Assembly: GCA_016785225.1 (NCBI GenBank)
Contig: JAFBJZ010000371.1
Span: 2,892,158-2,956,157 of the forward strand
From: Psettodes erumei
Taxonomy: Eukaryota; Chordata; Actinopteri; Pleuronectiformes; Psettodidae
Direction of reading: 5' to 3'
DNA length: 64,000 nucleotides
Shown: positions 50,201 to 63,548 of the stretch, one piece after another
Layout of the letters: the number at the start of each line of letters is the position of its first letter
Position numbering within the stretch: position 1 is the stretch's first letter
Made by a program: the position numbers and the translations under genes
The notes under the pieces: model-generated
What the model was told of the DNA's origin: nothing
What the model saw: only the letters and a program-made list of their open reading frames with translations
The model's database searches: none

Positions 50201-52091
50201 GCATCCTCCACGTTCGCCCGAAGTCCTGCGACCGCTCCAGTGTCATGGCGGCAGGCCGCGGCGAGCGAAACACAACGATGAGGTGCGTGAAGTAGAACTC
50301 GGCCTCCAGGTCCAGCTGCACCGTCTCAGACTCCACCCCCTCTGCCGACTGCCACCAGGTGTTTGGGTGACGGAAGGAGGAGTCGGACATGGCCCCAGCC
50401 AGGTGGGACAGGAGTGGCAGGCCGGCGTTGCACTTGGCACATTTGGCGGCGCCGCAGGCCAGGTTGGCGTTGGGGTCGGGGTAGGAGCAGTAGAGCTCAG
50501 TTCCGTTGTTGCCGCAGACGGTTTGCGTCAGGACCCGGCGACCCAGGGCTAAGTTACCCATGCGGGGGTTGCAGGCCCGGCTCTCACAGCGAGGGGCAAC
50601 ACCAGCACGGAACGCCTCCATCGACAGACCTGGAGAAGATTCAATGAGTTTACACATGTACTCTGCAAAAATGAGACAAAAAGATTTCTTAAATTCAGGG
50701 CAAATAAAACAAAAACTATCTGCAAGAGTAGCTGCCAAGAGAGACGAGCAAGAAATTTTGATTTGTTGGAATTTGGCTGAATTGACCTTTTAAATCAAAA
50801 TTTTAAGAGCAAGATGAATCCAAAAGGCCAGAAAGGTGATTTTGAAGGCTACTCCACAACGAAAAACCACCTGAGAGGAACATTAAGGGCAACCTTTCCC
50901 CTCTCTGCTGATAAATTTGTGATGTATGTCTAATAATTGACCATATTAACCAATAATAAAAATGTCTTGCTTGGCAGGAAGCAATGACCCACTGTGACCC
51001 CCAGGAATTTATTCTTACTTTCTAAGTAGGTTTGGAGGTTTCGGAAATGTTTTTTTTTTTTCCCCAATCTCCACACGTAACAGCCACACCTGAATCTTAA
51101 GTCATAGTAAAAGAGTGAGCTTTAGAGTAAGAGTGACTCAGTGGAAGTGTGTGTGCGTGTGTGCACAAGTCAAGTGATTTACCTCGATCGGAAATGTTTC
51201 GCAAAAAGGGATAATAGAGGCATTGTGCACCTGCCTGCTGCAGACGGCAGCCAGCGTGGACTCTGACACAGAAAGAGTTTGGCAGCTCAAGGAGGATGAG
51301 CAGCACTCAGATGCCTTCCAGACGCTTTACAACCCCCACCCCCAGGGGCCACAGTGTCATCTTCCAAAGCAGATTTATTATCTTAAACCTTGGAGCTCGC
51401 TTTGGTTTTCATGTGGAAGACCTCACAGACAGAACTCATATTAAACCTCAGAGGCTGAATTCAGTTTGAAGGAGCTTTCTCTCAGAGGATGTTCTGTACA
51501 CTGGAGTTCATGCTGGCTTACATAACTGTTACTAGGTGAGGAGGTCATGAGAGGAAGAGTGACAACTTTAAACTGAATAATCACTCGTATTTCTATTGAT
51601 TCTAATACTAGTAACTAAGAGAGTAAAATTATGTCATATTAAAGTATTTTTCTATTTACAGGAACTTTAAGATCCATAATTAGGAGAACCTGGATTTAGA
51701 TGTAAGTCAAAAACATAAATCACATCGCTCATGTTTTTAATACCAAACTTCCATCTAAATCAGTGAAAGTGAACACCAAGACTAACACACATCCTGTATT
51801 GTTCTGTTATTCCAGGAGGTTAAAATGGAAACTGGAAGCTAATATTTGTGTCAATTATTCCAAATTCAAACTTTAACTTTTAATATATTGCCGGTTCATG
51901 TGTCAGAAATCCAAAGCAGAAACTATACCAGTCAGATCTTAAATTGCCTAAAAGTCGAGGCGAGTTCTGCATTGATGCACTTGTCCCTGAGCAGCAATAG
52001 CACTTGATGACGCCACTAACAATAAAAAAACACACACACACTAACCTGCATCTGACATCAGGGCCAGACCGATCACAAATAAAACCAACAT
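33567..52091 (-). CDS. ntn4: netrin-4
   Basis: Secreted laminin-related protein of basement membranes that binds the laminin gamma1 chain and affects vessel growth and axon guidance. Exons in transcript order: 52091-52046, 50629-50076, 45215-44934, 40954-40828, 40325-40140, 35673-35460, 35357-35263, 34836-34768, 34077-33904, 33706-33567; 628 residues, the same as human. Exon 1 encodes only a hydrophobic signal peptide (MLVLFVIGLALMSDA). Residues about 25-265 are the laminin N-terminal domain (CNPRMGNLALGR, DSSFRHPNTWWQSAEGV, DLEAEFYFTHLIV, TCTSKYSGAYPC). Residues about 268-470 are three laminin EGF-like repeats with HNTAG motifs and GYWGF. Residues about 502-628 are the NTR domain (CECKEQ, VLSAHDKGSHAEV, RGCTCPILNPG, YLVAGHSD). 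All junctions are GT-AG. In the second EGF-like repeat the spacing before LHNTAG is CDC, where human has CDDC. Confidence 0.97.
34731..35242. repeat. ntn4: three dinucleotide microsatellites around ntn4 exons 7 and 8
   Basis: TG run at 34731-34755, CA run at 35086-35119 and CA run at 35222-35242, all in introns. Exon 8 (34768-34836) lies between the first two, and its donor is only 13 bases from the TG run. Confidence 0.85.
35674..40139. repeat. ntn4: ntn4 intron 5 with a cluster of microsatellites
   Basis: The 4.5-kb intron contains TG runs at 37178-37200 and 37391-37414, CA runs at 38679-38712 and 38901-38943 (the latter ending in GC units) and a broken TG tract near 39045-39087. No other feature was recognised. 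Confidence 0.75.
40955..44933. other. ntn4: ntn4 intron 3
   Basis: About 4 kb with purine-rich patches near 40975-41010 and 41930-42060, interrupted CA tracts near 42550-42580 and 42840-42960, and an A run at 43559-43575. No exon or RNA gene was recognised. Confidence 0.6.
45216..50075. other. ntn4: ntn4 intron 2
   Basis: About 4.9 kb. It holds a CT run near 45705-45727, TG runs at 45971-45996 and 47174-47202, a CA run at 48731-48752 and a second near 48834-48850. No exon was recognised; small ORFs here are repeat read-through. Confidence 0.65.
50630..52045. other. ntn4: ntn4 intron 1
   Basis: About 1.4 kb of AT-rich sequence between the signal-peptide exon and the laminin N-terminal exon. 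Nothing further was recognised. Confidence 0.65.
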
Positions 52092-52620
52092 CTCCTCGTT
52101 TCAAGAATAATCCAAAATATGAGAGAAAACCGAAACAGAAAATCCGATGGATTTATTCAAAACTTAGGCTAAGTATGCAAATATCTCATCCACGATGGCA
52201 AAACAAAAAAAAAATAAATAAAAAACAAGACAAGTGCGTAGATTCACATCCAGTGCGGACTTTCTCTTTCACTCAGCTGCGATCCCATAAGGCGATAATA
52301 ACTCAGTCGCAGGGAGACACAACATGATCCCGGACGGTGTGTGATGTCCCGCTGTGAGAGCGCAAGAGCCCGAGTGGAGGAGAAGTGAACGGGTCTTTCC
52401 AGCTCGTCTGCTGCTCCGGCACCCGCAGCGTGTTTCATTTCCCTGCAGTGTGAGCCCCGCCGTCCGCTCTGCGCCGCGGATCTATTTCTAAGGAGCGCGG
52501 AGCGGAGAGAGAGAGAGAGAGAGACGGCGGAGTAGTGACAGCGCCGCGCAGCAGCTCCGCCTCTCCTCTGCACCCCCCCTCCGACTTAAAGGAACATTCC
52601 AGTTCCTGGCATGGATGGAG
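52092..52620 (-). promoter_or_regulatory. ntn4: ntn4 5' untranslated and promoter region
   Basis: Immediately upstream of the start codon on the minus strand. It becomes CpG-rich from about 52290 to 52570 (GCGCCGCGC, GCGCCGCGG) and includes a GA run at 52506-52523, common in GC-rich promoters. No TATA box stands out. The start site is inferred to lie in this block. Confidence 0.5.
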
Positions 52621-52635
52621 CTCACAACCTGAACC

Positions 52636-52652
52636 TCACGCCAGGGGGCTCC
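52636..52652 (+). promoter_or_regulatory. CTCF-like motif upstream of ntn4
   Basis: TCACGCCAGGGGGCTCC resembles the CTCF core (CCASYAGRKGGCRS), with the G-rich side on the plus strand. Binding is not shown by sequence alone. Confidence 0.35.
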
Positions 52653-54229
52653 CAAACATGAGGGTCCGGGACCTCCAGCGGGCCTTTCTAGAGTTCAGGG
52701 AGTCCAGCATGATTCTTCCCACATTATACAGGAGGATGAAGGTGTCTGATGAGGGTTTTACTCCATCCAGCAGCTGAGGCAGGTCGCTAAACCGCTCTGT
52801 CTTGATAGCTGTTGTACTGAAGCACATTTTAAGTACTGGTAGTTTACTTCCAGTAATGTGGAAACACCTGCTCAAATTAGTTATGCTGAGATTTGCATGA
52901 GGTCATCAGTGAGAATGATGAATCTTAACAGTATTTTTAAATCGCTAGAGGACAGGATCTGAATGCTTCCTCCACAACAGTTCAAAAGAAGAAGTACTCA
53001 TGCTGCAAAGAGTTATATATATGTAGGCTACGTAATGTAGTAGGTGAAAGAACAGAAGTGTTGTCAGCAAAATAGAAGTACCTGTTCTGCAAAAAAATTG
53101 CCTATGTCAATGATATATTATTATAAATGGCATTATCAAATTGTTGTAATTGATGCATCAGTTACTGTCGCTGGTTGACATGGAGCTAATTTTATCTCCT
53201 TTATAGGCTATTCAATAGTGGCGTAGAAGTACAGAATAAATGGAAATCATGTAAAACACAAATACCTCAAAACTATAGATATAGTATATGTGCCTTATTT
53301 CAGTAATTTCCACCACAGGGAAATATTCATATGGTGTATGATATCTTAGTATGTGAAGTGACTTGTAGTGCAGATGTACTTAGTTACTTTCCACATCCAC
53401 TTAAATGAAAGTTGAGTTTTCTCCGTGGCATTACAGAGTTTGTGACCCCGTGTACAGACCACGTGGAGTCTGATGAAAAGCTGATGTGGGGCGTAAATGA
53501 GCGCTCATATCCACATTTCTGACTAATTGGCTTTGGATGGAGAAATCACACACACACTCACACACACACGCGCGCACACAAAGTGATGCTGGATGAGCTG
53601 CTGACGCACTTCGAATTACACCGATTGGTTGCTCGGCTGAACTCGGGCCGCGGCCTTTGTTGACAACATTGTTGGTGTCCATACAAAACCAGTGAAATAT
53701 GCAAGCCAGTAAATTGCAGGCTTTTTAATTCCAGTTCCGCTTCCCACATGACCGTCTGTTCCCAACAATGGCTGCTTAATAGCCCGTAAAGAGAAGAGAG
53801 GGACAAGATAAAGGCATTCCTACATGAAAAAAAATTAACTTGGGGCAATTTTATGCTGTAATATAAACTTTAAACTACCACACCTCAGATTCTGGCGTTG
53901 ATAAACTTCACTCTGTGTTCAAGCCTGCGTGAACAACATGAGACAAGAGTGTGCAGGCTGCAGTGTGCCCTCCTGTGCTCAGTAAAGGTACAAAAAAAAA
54001 ACAACCCAGAAATCATGTCTGGTAGGAAATTGTTGGAAAACTGTTCTTTCCGCTCTGACCCATTTGGGTCAAGCTCCACTGAACACAGCATGGCTTTGGC
54101 TCTCTCTGTCTGCTGTGTAATCGGACCATGACCTGCTTTCTGTGCATCTGACCCGTGTCCAATAAGCAGTGAGCCAAATGAAACTATCTCACCTGTTCAC
54201 TTTGCTCCGTCAAGAAGCAAAACTGTCTC

Positions 54230-54352
54230 TTTTTTGCAGAACTTTAAACTTGTTTTAACCTCCTGTTTCCAGTCGTTGTGCTAAGCTAAGATAAACTAAA
54301 CTAGCTGGCTGCTGGCTGTAGTTTCATGTCGTGCAAATGAGAGCATGAGAGT
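54230..54352 (-). repeat. dispersed teleost repeat (AGCTTAGCATAAAGACTGGA type), inverted copy
   Basis: Reads GTTTCCAGTCGTTGTGCTAAG then GCTGGCTGCTGGCTGTAG and ATGAGAGCATGAGAG, the reverse-complement order of the copies at 1046-1275 and 15125-15185. Confidence 0.5.
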
Positions 54353-54357
54353 CTGTG

Positions 54358-54690
54358 GTCATTGTCCATCTTTTTTGTGGTAATTGTTTTGAGTTATTTG
54401 AAGCTGTTTTGCATATCTTTGTGATAATTCTGTGTCTCTTTGTTTTTTGTGTCTTTGTGTCTTTTTTGGTTTTGCATTTCTGTGTCATTGTTTCGTCTCA
54501 CTTTGCGGTCATTTTGCCCCTCTGTATTAGTTTTGTGTCTTTTTGTGGTTGTTTTGCATCTCTTTGTGGTCATTTTGTATCTCTGCCTCAGTTTTTGTGT
54601 TTCTTCATGCTAATTTTACATCTCTTTGTGGTCGTTTTTTTGTATCTATGTGAACATTTTGTGTCTTTGTGGTCACTGCCACTCCCGGGC
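54358..54690 (+). repeat. diverged minisatellite, unit about 20 bp
   Basis: Repeated variants of the phrase TTTTGTGTCTCTTTGTGGTC and TTTTGCATCTCTTTGTGGTC run through the stretch. The phase is blurred by substitutions and indels. It creates a long valine/phenylalanine-rich ORF that is not a gene. Confidence 0.7.
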
Positions 54691-55964
54691 GCACTCCATG
54701 CGCGACCGCTGTTCTCGACGTACACCCACACACACACATTATCATGATAATCATCATGCCATAACTGACACACACAGTGACGGGCTGACTGACGGATTGG
54801 TTAATTACGCGAGGGGCAACTCAGAAGGAGAGGGAAGAAAAATGGGCTAAATGATGTAAGGACACAAGTATTTCAAACATGCAAAGAAAGCTCCAGTGCA
54901 ATTTCAGAGGAATTTACTGACAGAACCAAGCCCCTTAATGTAGGAAGTCAAATGTTAGTTTTATTCATAGTATCGGTTTGAACTTGTCTGATGCTTAAGT
55001 AAGAGATGAATGCTTCAGTGCAGAAAAATGAGTGAAATCTTCAGACTGTTTGTGCCTGGAGAGAAATAGCTGCCCAGACAGAGAGGCAGCACAACCCAGA
55101 TATGACAGTCATTTCACTTTTTGTTCCTAAAACAGGTCAGAGTTTTTTCAGTCACTGAAGAATTATTTGGCAGAGTTCCCAGTGAAGTGAAAATTTCTAT
55201 AGAGCAGGTATCGTCCATAAAGTTTTATTTAACTCAGGGCAGGCTGAGAGACTGACAGTGATGCTGAATAGGCTTAATATGATTCAATATGCTTCACAGT
55301 AATGACATATTATTACATATAATTGTATATTGTTTTAGCTCAAGGTGGAATAATGAAAATCGTGACGCAATATACGATTTCAATCAGCTGTATCAACCAA
55401 TCAACTGATTGTTTTGGTTTAACTTTTAGATAGATATTTCAAAATTTTATTCAAGATGTTTTTCTGCAGTTGATCAGACAAGTAACAGCAACAGGAGAGC
55501 TCATTTACACACATGACTTTGGTGGCAATGAATCCTGAACATGAACTAAATTCCATCATCTTGTGAACGAAAGATAATAGGTAGAGATGTATCTTTAGTG
55601 AAGCAAGAGGAGAGAACACAAAGTCTTTTGTGAATGCTTTTAGTTAATTATTTCTTTGTTGTACAGTTACTGAGTGTACATGTTATAGTGCAAGTTTATA
55701 CAGGACAAAGTAAAATCCAGAACCACAAATTCAAGGATATGATGATATGATGATAATCACCCCTCTTGGTGTTTGATTGTTAGTAAAAAAAGATAGCTTT
55801 TTGAATACCTAAAAATGAGGTTGAGGGGATAATATTCTACACTGAACAAATAATCACTTATCAAGGAAAATTATTATCAGATATGTTGATAATGAAAAAG
55901 CTGTTTTGCTGTCTATTCTGTTGCACGTTTTCTGGTCCACGACTGGCCGCTGTGACCGCTACGA

Positions 55965-55978
55965 CCACTAGGTGGCAG
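55965..55978 (+). promoter_or_regulatory. strong CTCF-like motif
   Basis: CCACTAGGTGGCAG fits the CTCF core CCASYAGRKGGCRS at all positions. It lies about 155 bases upstream of the snrpf start codon, on the side facing ntn4. Confidence 0.55.
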
Positions 55979-55994
55979 TGTGTCAAACAGGAAG

Positions 55995-56133
55995 ACGCCT
56001 CAGAGGTCAGAGAGTTGTACTTCCTGCGCGGCGGCAAAGCGTGTTCTGGTTTGTGAAACGCTAACGTTATTGTGACGAAGAGAAAGCAACCGTCAAATTT
56101 GTACCACGCGAGCCGCATTTGGATTAAAAAGAA
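55995..56133 (+). promoter_or_regulatory. snrpf: snrpf promoter and 5' untranslated region
   Basis: Short CpG-containing stretch with an ETS-type site ACTTCCTG at 56019-56026 just before GCGCGGCGGC. A compact ETS-driven promoter fits a housekeeping spliceosome gene. The start site is not resolved. Confidence 0.45.
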
Positions 56134-58132
<1,999 letters not shown>

Positions 58133-58355
58133 TGTCGCCGTCTGAGTGAGATTGTGAGCCCGAGCTGAGTTGACGTGCGTTTGTTTTTTTCACCATGTGA
58201 AACAAATGAACTTCTAGTTTTTCTCCTTTTTTTTTTTATTATTTCTCAATCAGTTCTGAAAATTCCTTTTTCCTTTGTTTAACTGTATGTGAGACCAATT
58301 TTATGTTGTGACATTGTGATACAGACACAATAAAGCGATTATTGTACCCTTTCTT
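58133..58355 (+). other. snrpf: snrpf 3' untranslated region
   Basis: From the stop codon to just after AATAAA at 58329-58334. T-rich, no other signal. Confidence 0.7.
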
Positions 58356-58599
58356 AAACCAGAGTTTTGTGGTGTTTTTTTTTTTTTTCAGCATGTGATG
58401 TCTCTACCTATCAATGTGAGTAATGTTGCGATGGACTCGCCAGTTAAATAGCTGTCTCTGATGTCTGTGACAGAAGCACCGCCCCTCTTTGTGCACTTTA
58501 TACCCTGCTCTCCTGAACAAATATTTGCCAGTTCTCAAACTAGTTTGTTAAGGCCAGTCACTCTCAAGTAAGTGTCTCTCGCTTTTGGAAAATTCAAAA
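58356..58599 (+). promoter_or_regulatory. amdhd1: short gap and probable amdhd1 promoter
   Basis: Only about 245 bases separate the snrpf poly(A) site from the amdhd1 ATG. Near 58498-58504 TTTATACC could serve as a TATA-like element, with CTGCTCTCCTG after it. The gap is too small for the CCDC38 gene that sits here in human. Confidence 0.35.
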
Positions 58600-61500
58600 A
58601 TGTGCAGCAATCACAGACTGCTGGTGGAAAATGCCAAGCAGGTGGTTCTGATCTGCAAAAACGGAGAGAAATACCTGATGAAGCACGGGATGCAAAATCT
58701 TTGCGTGATAGAAAACGGGAGCGTTGTCATAGGGCGGTAAGTGCGCATAACTAAATGGAAGCTGTTACAGTTTTTACTTTCTAAGTTTTGTGTGAAACAA
58801 ATGGCACTAGTTCTCACCATTATAGCTGCTCTCAGATCTGCAGACAGCTCTGATTGAAATTCAGTTTTCGAGAGTTTGTGTCACTGACCTGCAGCACCCA
58901 GGTCTGATCTAAGACCAGACTCTCTGCTGGCCTCCAGTGGCCGTAGCGGCTCATTACAGGCGGAAAGACATGGGAAGGATCTTGAGCAGATTTTTTTTTC
59001 CAGTGTTGTTGCTATTTTTTATTTTTCTATATCCTTACCAATGCATGTATTATCACTTAATTAATCACCACTTGTGGTTTCAGGTTTTTACTTTAAACCC
59101 CTGCTCTTCTATGTTCTAAACAGAGTTGATATTTTGCTTTCTGCACAGTTACTTTATTGTTTATCAGTGAATGAATGAATACTTCTAATTTTTTATTGTT
59201 TTCTGTAATTTGTATATGCTTTCCACTAGTGGGGATGGCGGTGGGAAGAAGTGAAGTTTTTTTGCACTTTGTCAAACTCAGCTGAACCTCCACTTCCACG
59301 CTTTGCTTTAAAGTGAATATGTACAATTAAAGTGATTAAAGTCTTTATGCAGCGATGGGCTGATCAAAGCTGTGGGACCTGCCGAATCCATCAGAGCTCA
59401 GTTTTCAGACGCAACGTTCGACAAAGTGATTGATGCCTCAGGAATGTGTGTCCTGCCTGGTGAGTATCAGCTGTGATTCGTATTCATTTATTCAGCAGAG
59501 GCAAATTATTTTCCGTGTCCAAATATTTTTGCACTGTTGGTGGATTGTTCCTAAATAGAGTTTTGCACACATTTGTACAGTTTCATTGAGTTTTTTTCTT
59601 CTGTTTTACCTACTCCTTTCTTTACAGACTAACATTTCACACACTAAATATTGCATATACCATTCTGGATCTTCATGTCACATTTTAGATGTCTGTCATT
59701 GCCAGCAGTTCATAACAAGGGGAAATCTCCATTTAAATGATTAGATCAGTTTTTTAATGTCTGCAAGACAACAAAAAAAAGCTTCTTTGTTTTTTCTTCT
59801 TTCCTCTCCCACTTATCACCACGCTGCCCCTCACATTTATCTGGTGACCATTCAGAGGAGCCTGTACCATAGATCAATGACGGGATGTTCAATGATTAGC
59901 TTTTCATCAGTCTTCTTGTTTCAGGTTTGGTTGATGCTCACACTCATCCAGTCTGGGCTGGTGACAGGGTGCATGAATTTGCAATGAAGGTGAATCATTC
60001 AGCACAAAGTATTTCGACTATTTTTGACCTCGCTTCCCCGACTGCCTCTAAACTTTTAACGAATTTCCTGATCCTGCAGCTGGCAGGCGCCACCTACATG
60101 GATGTGCATCGGGCCGGCGGAGGGATCCACTTCACGGTGGGGCACACTCGGGCCGCGGCGGCCTCAGACCTGCTGGCCTCGCTGAGCGCCAGGCTGGTTC
60201 GGATGCAGCGGGCGGGCACCACCCTGGTGGAGTGCAAGAGTGGCTACGGCCTGGAGCTGCAGACCGAGCTCAAGATGCTGGAGGTGATCGAGGAGGCCGG
60301 ACGCGCCCTGCCCATCAACATCTCCTCAACCTACTGCGGAGCCCACGCAGTGCCCAAGTATGTACCGTCCTCACACTTACATCATTTCACCTCGCACCTT
60401 GACATGTCACTGCCTATCTGTGTCCTCAGAGGGAAGACAGTTGCTGAGGCCACGGAGGACATCCTGCAGGTGCAGCTGCCACGGCTGAAGGAGCGGATGT
60501 CTGCTGGGGCTCTGAGAGTCGACAACATCGATGTGTTCTGTGAGCAGGGAGTGTTTGACCTCAGCTCCTCTCGCTCCATCCTGCAGGCTGGCAAGGACAT
60601 GGGCCTCAACATCAACTTCCATGGAGATGAGCTTCATCCCATGAACTCTGCTCAGGTATCACTCACGCCGAGAGCTGTACTCTCTAACTTTTTTCAGAAG
60701 AACTCCAGAGCAACTTGAATTTACCCACAACGTAGGATTAGTTTCATTATCTGTTATCTAATTCACTTTTTTAAAATCAAACCATCAGCAGTTTAAGTAC
60801 ATGAAGAAACAGGGCTGTAACCAACAATTATTTTTAGCATCGAATAGTCAGATGAGGCTAATTTATTAGCTGTTGGAAAGAGCCCAACAGAGTGTCTTTT
60901 TTGGTCTTTATTTTTTCCAAATAATTGTCCAAAACCCAAAGATATTCAATTTATTAAGATGTAAAAGTAAAAAAAGCTCTGGAACCAGAGAACATTTGGC
61001 ATCACTATACTGCAGTTGTTTTCAGGGCAGTAGAATGATAATCTTGTCGAGCTGAGTTTATATGTGTGTCAGCTGGGAGCAGAGCTTGGCGCCTTGGCCA
61101 TCAGTCACCTGGAGGAGGTCACAGACGAGGGGATCGCTGCCATGGCGAGAGCTGGGACCGCTGCAGTCCTCCTACCGACTACGGCCTACATTCTCCGGTA
61201 TCCTAACACACAAACGCTCCCACCCGCTTGTCTCGCAGCGGCGAGGCGTCTAATAACTCCCCGTGTGTGTTTAGGCTGCCCCAGCCTCGGGCCAGAGACA
61301 TGTTGGACGCCGGCGTGATCGTTGCCCTCGGCAGCGACTTCAACCCCAACGCCTACTGCTGCTCCATGGTGAGTGCACCGCAGGATGCGGGGCAGCACGA
61401 GAGGCAGCGTCTCCGTCTTCACTTCCTCCTCTCTGTGTCCTTCCTCAGCCAATAGTCATGCACCTGGCCTGCGTCAACATGAGGATGTCCATGCCCGAGG

Positions 61501-62255
61501 CTCTGTCTGCGGCCACCATCAATGCGGCCTACGCCCTCGGGCGCTCGCACACGCACGGCTCGCTGGAGGTCGACAAGCACGGAGACCTGCTGGTCCTCAA
61601 CACCACACGGTAAATCAATGAATGCAGAAGCATGTTTAGTTTGTGTTTGCAAGGTTTAGTTGGAAAAAGTACAATTCCTCAAGTATTGTGCTTAAAGGTT
61701 CTTTTATTATATTCCCATTCTCCTTTGTTACTTTATACTTCAACTATATTGTACTTTTTACACCACTATATTTATTCAACAGCTATACTGGTGCATCTTA
61801 AAAGAAATAAGAGTATTGTGAAAAAGTTTTTTACGTCATTTAATTCAAATGATCGATCACAAAATGATTTCCAATACAGAAATCTCCAACTTGTGAAAAG
61901 TCTGTTTATCTATTCACTCTTAGTCGGGGTTCTTTTACCACGAAGTACTGCATTAACAGTTCTTAAATTACTGGTGGTAAATACTGCTTAATATCAGCTG
62001 ATTTGGCTGCAGCACCAAGCATCAAAATTAAACTTTAATTGGCTGTGTTATTGTTCTTGTGTCATATAGGACTCACTGGCAGTATTTATTCGTTGTATGA
62101 TAACCGCATGCTTCATGAGTTTGTGTGACAAATTTGTGTGTTACTGCAGATGGGAGCATCTGATCTACCAGCTGGGAGGACACCAGGAGCTCATCCGTTA
62201 CGTTGTCATCAAGGGCAACGTCGTCTATGATAATAACAAGACCATGGACTTGTAA
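58600..62255 (+). CDS. amdhd1: imidazolonepropionase (amidohydrolase domain containing 1)
   Basis: Third enzyme of histidine breakdown: hydrolyses 4-imidazolone-5-propanoate to N-formimino-L-glutamate in the cytosol, mainly of liver. Exons: 58600-58736, 59353-59459, 59925-59989, 60080-60357, 60430-60655, 61073-61197, 61275-61368, 61449-61609, 62150-62255; 432 residues against 426 in human. Metal ligands of the amidohydrolase barrel are present: H87 and H89 in VDAHTHPVWAG, H260 in NFHGDELHP, and D334 in LGSDFNPNAY. Other family blocks are AGGGIHFTV, TTLVECKSGYGLE, STYCGAHAVPK, VDNIDVFCE, AISHLEEV and LPTTAYILR. All junctions are GT-AG. The ATG at 58600 has A at -3. AATAAA at 63100-63105 is a likely polyadenylation signal. 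HAL, the first enzyme of the same pathway, is the next gene in human and may follow just beyond this window. Confidence 0.97.
61655..61800. repeat. dispersed repeat piece in amdhd1 intron 8
   Basis: AAAGTACAATTCCTCAAGTA followed by TACTTTATACTTCAACTATA-like words, the same vocabulary as the TACTTGAGTA repeat near 24950-25128. Confidence 0.35.
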
Positions 62256-63125
62256 CCGAAGAAGAACTCCCTGAGCTGACTGATTCAAATTAGTAAACCT
62301 ACTATTAATAAGTAGGGCATGTATCCACATGAAGTTTCAATTTATTTGAAATGTGTTACTATAAAGACCCGGGTCCAATTGCTTTCAGTGTTTTCATGCT
62401 ATATATTCAGCTTTGCCTAACATTCTCATTACGAGGGTTCAGGGTTGGACATTTGTTTTCCCCCCAGTATTCTGTTAAAACTTTTCTATAGAGAGATATA
62501 GGCATGTATAGGCATCTAGGTAGTGAGGTGGCACTCACCAGAGATGAAATTTGATGCTGAAAAAAACCTGTCTGTTGCCTCTGCAGTCTCTCTTCTGTGT
62601 AGGGACTGAACCAAGTCACTCTATTACTCACCTGACTCCCACCACCCATAGCTGACCCATAGTTGTTTTGCCCCCCTTAGGTTGTTTAGTATATAAATTA
62701 TTAAGTAAGTTAGAACCCAAGGTCATGAAGTTACATTTGCACAAAGTTTTTTAATAGGAATGACAGACTCAGTATTTGTAACACACCAGTGTTTTATTGT
62801 ACTTTGTTCATACAACAGCATGACACTCTCAATGGCTCCCTGTATCAGAAAATGATACCCCAGATTATTTCCCTAATTATGCCAAAGTAAGATTTATGGC
62901 TGCAATTGGGAACGTTTTGGGGAAGTGTACTGTACTCTCCAAAATGTTTCATTATTTAGTTATGTTAGATGAATCAAGCAGTTGTAGTCAAAGAGATGTG
63001 AGTGATGTGTGTTCTGCCTCCTACAGGCCAACGAATCAATGTTACTGTCAAAGCACTGTTAACTGGTCCTCTACAAACCAATGTTCTTTTTGATTTAAAA
63101 ATAAAACTGTCTCTGGTTTCTCTCA
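62256..63125 (+). other. amdhd1: probable amdhd1 3' untranslated region
   Basis: From the stop codon to about 20 bases after AATAAA at 63100-63105, with a TGTCTCTGGTTT stretch downstream. Extent inferred. Confidence 0.5.
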
Positions 63126-63548
63126 CGTAGAGAAAGAACGAAACAAATCTTTTCTTTTGCTATTAAAATGCATTTTAAGTCAACTTTATCAGTTATTCAG
63201 TGACTGCAGAGGAATTTCATTATCATTTCAGAAACAGGTAAAATATTTTTGGACCTTATGTTTTCAAAGACTTTATTGATTGACTGACTACTGATTTGTG
63301 TACCTCTGCACTGACCTGATGGTTACCGTGCTTTCACCTGGATAATCAAATCATTTTGTTGAAAGTAAATAAGTCGGTGATTGAGTGGCATCACCTGAAA
63401 CAAGAAACACAAAGGTGAAGAGAGTTCTCTGCTTTCATTGAACATGTTATGAAACAATGTTTGTTTTATCAAAATTGAAGTTTACATCATATTATTCTAC
63501 AGGCATCAATGAAAAAGGAAAATGTTTTCTCTTCATGCTACTTCTGAG
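63126..63548. other. intergenic, no gene seen
   Basis: AT-rich unique-looking sequence between the amdhd1 poly(A) site and the terminal tandem array. Confidence 0.5.

Larger units (their letters stand above)
52653..55960. other. intergenic between divergent ntn4 and snrpf
   Basis: Contains a dispersed-repeat piece ending TACTTAGTTACTTTCCAC near 53400, a CA/GC run at 53550-53577, a copy of the AGCTTAGC-type repeat near 54230-54352 and a diverged minisatellite at 54358-54690. No gene was recognised. Confidence 0.5.

Noticed and set aside
54355..54747. A 130-codon open frame rich in Val, Phe and Cys
   Set aside because: It is produced by the TTTTGTGTCTCTTTGTGGTC-type minisatellite and has no family resemblance.
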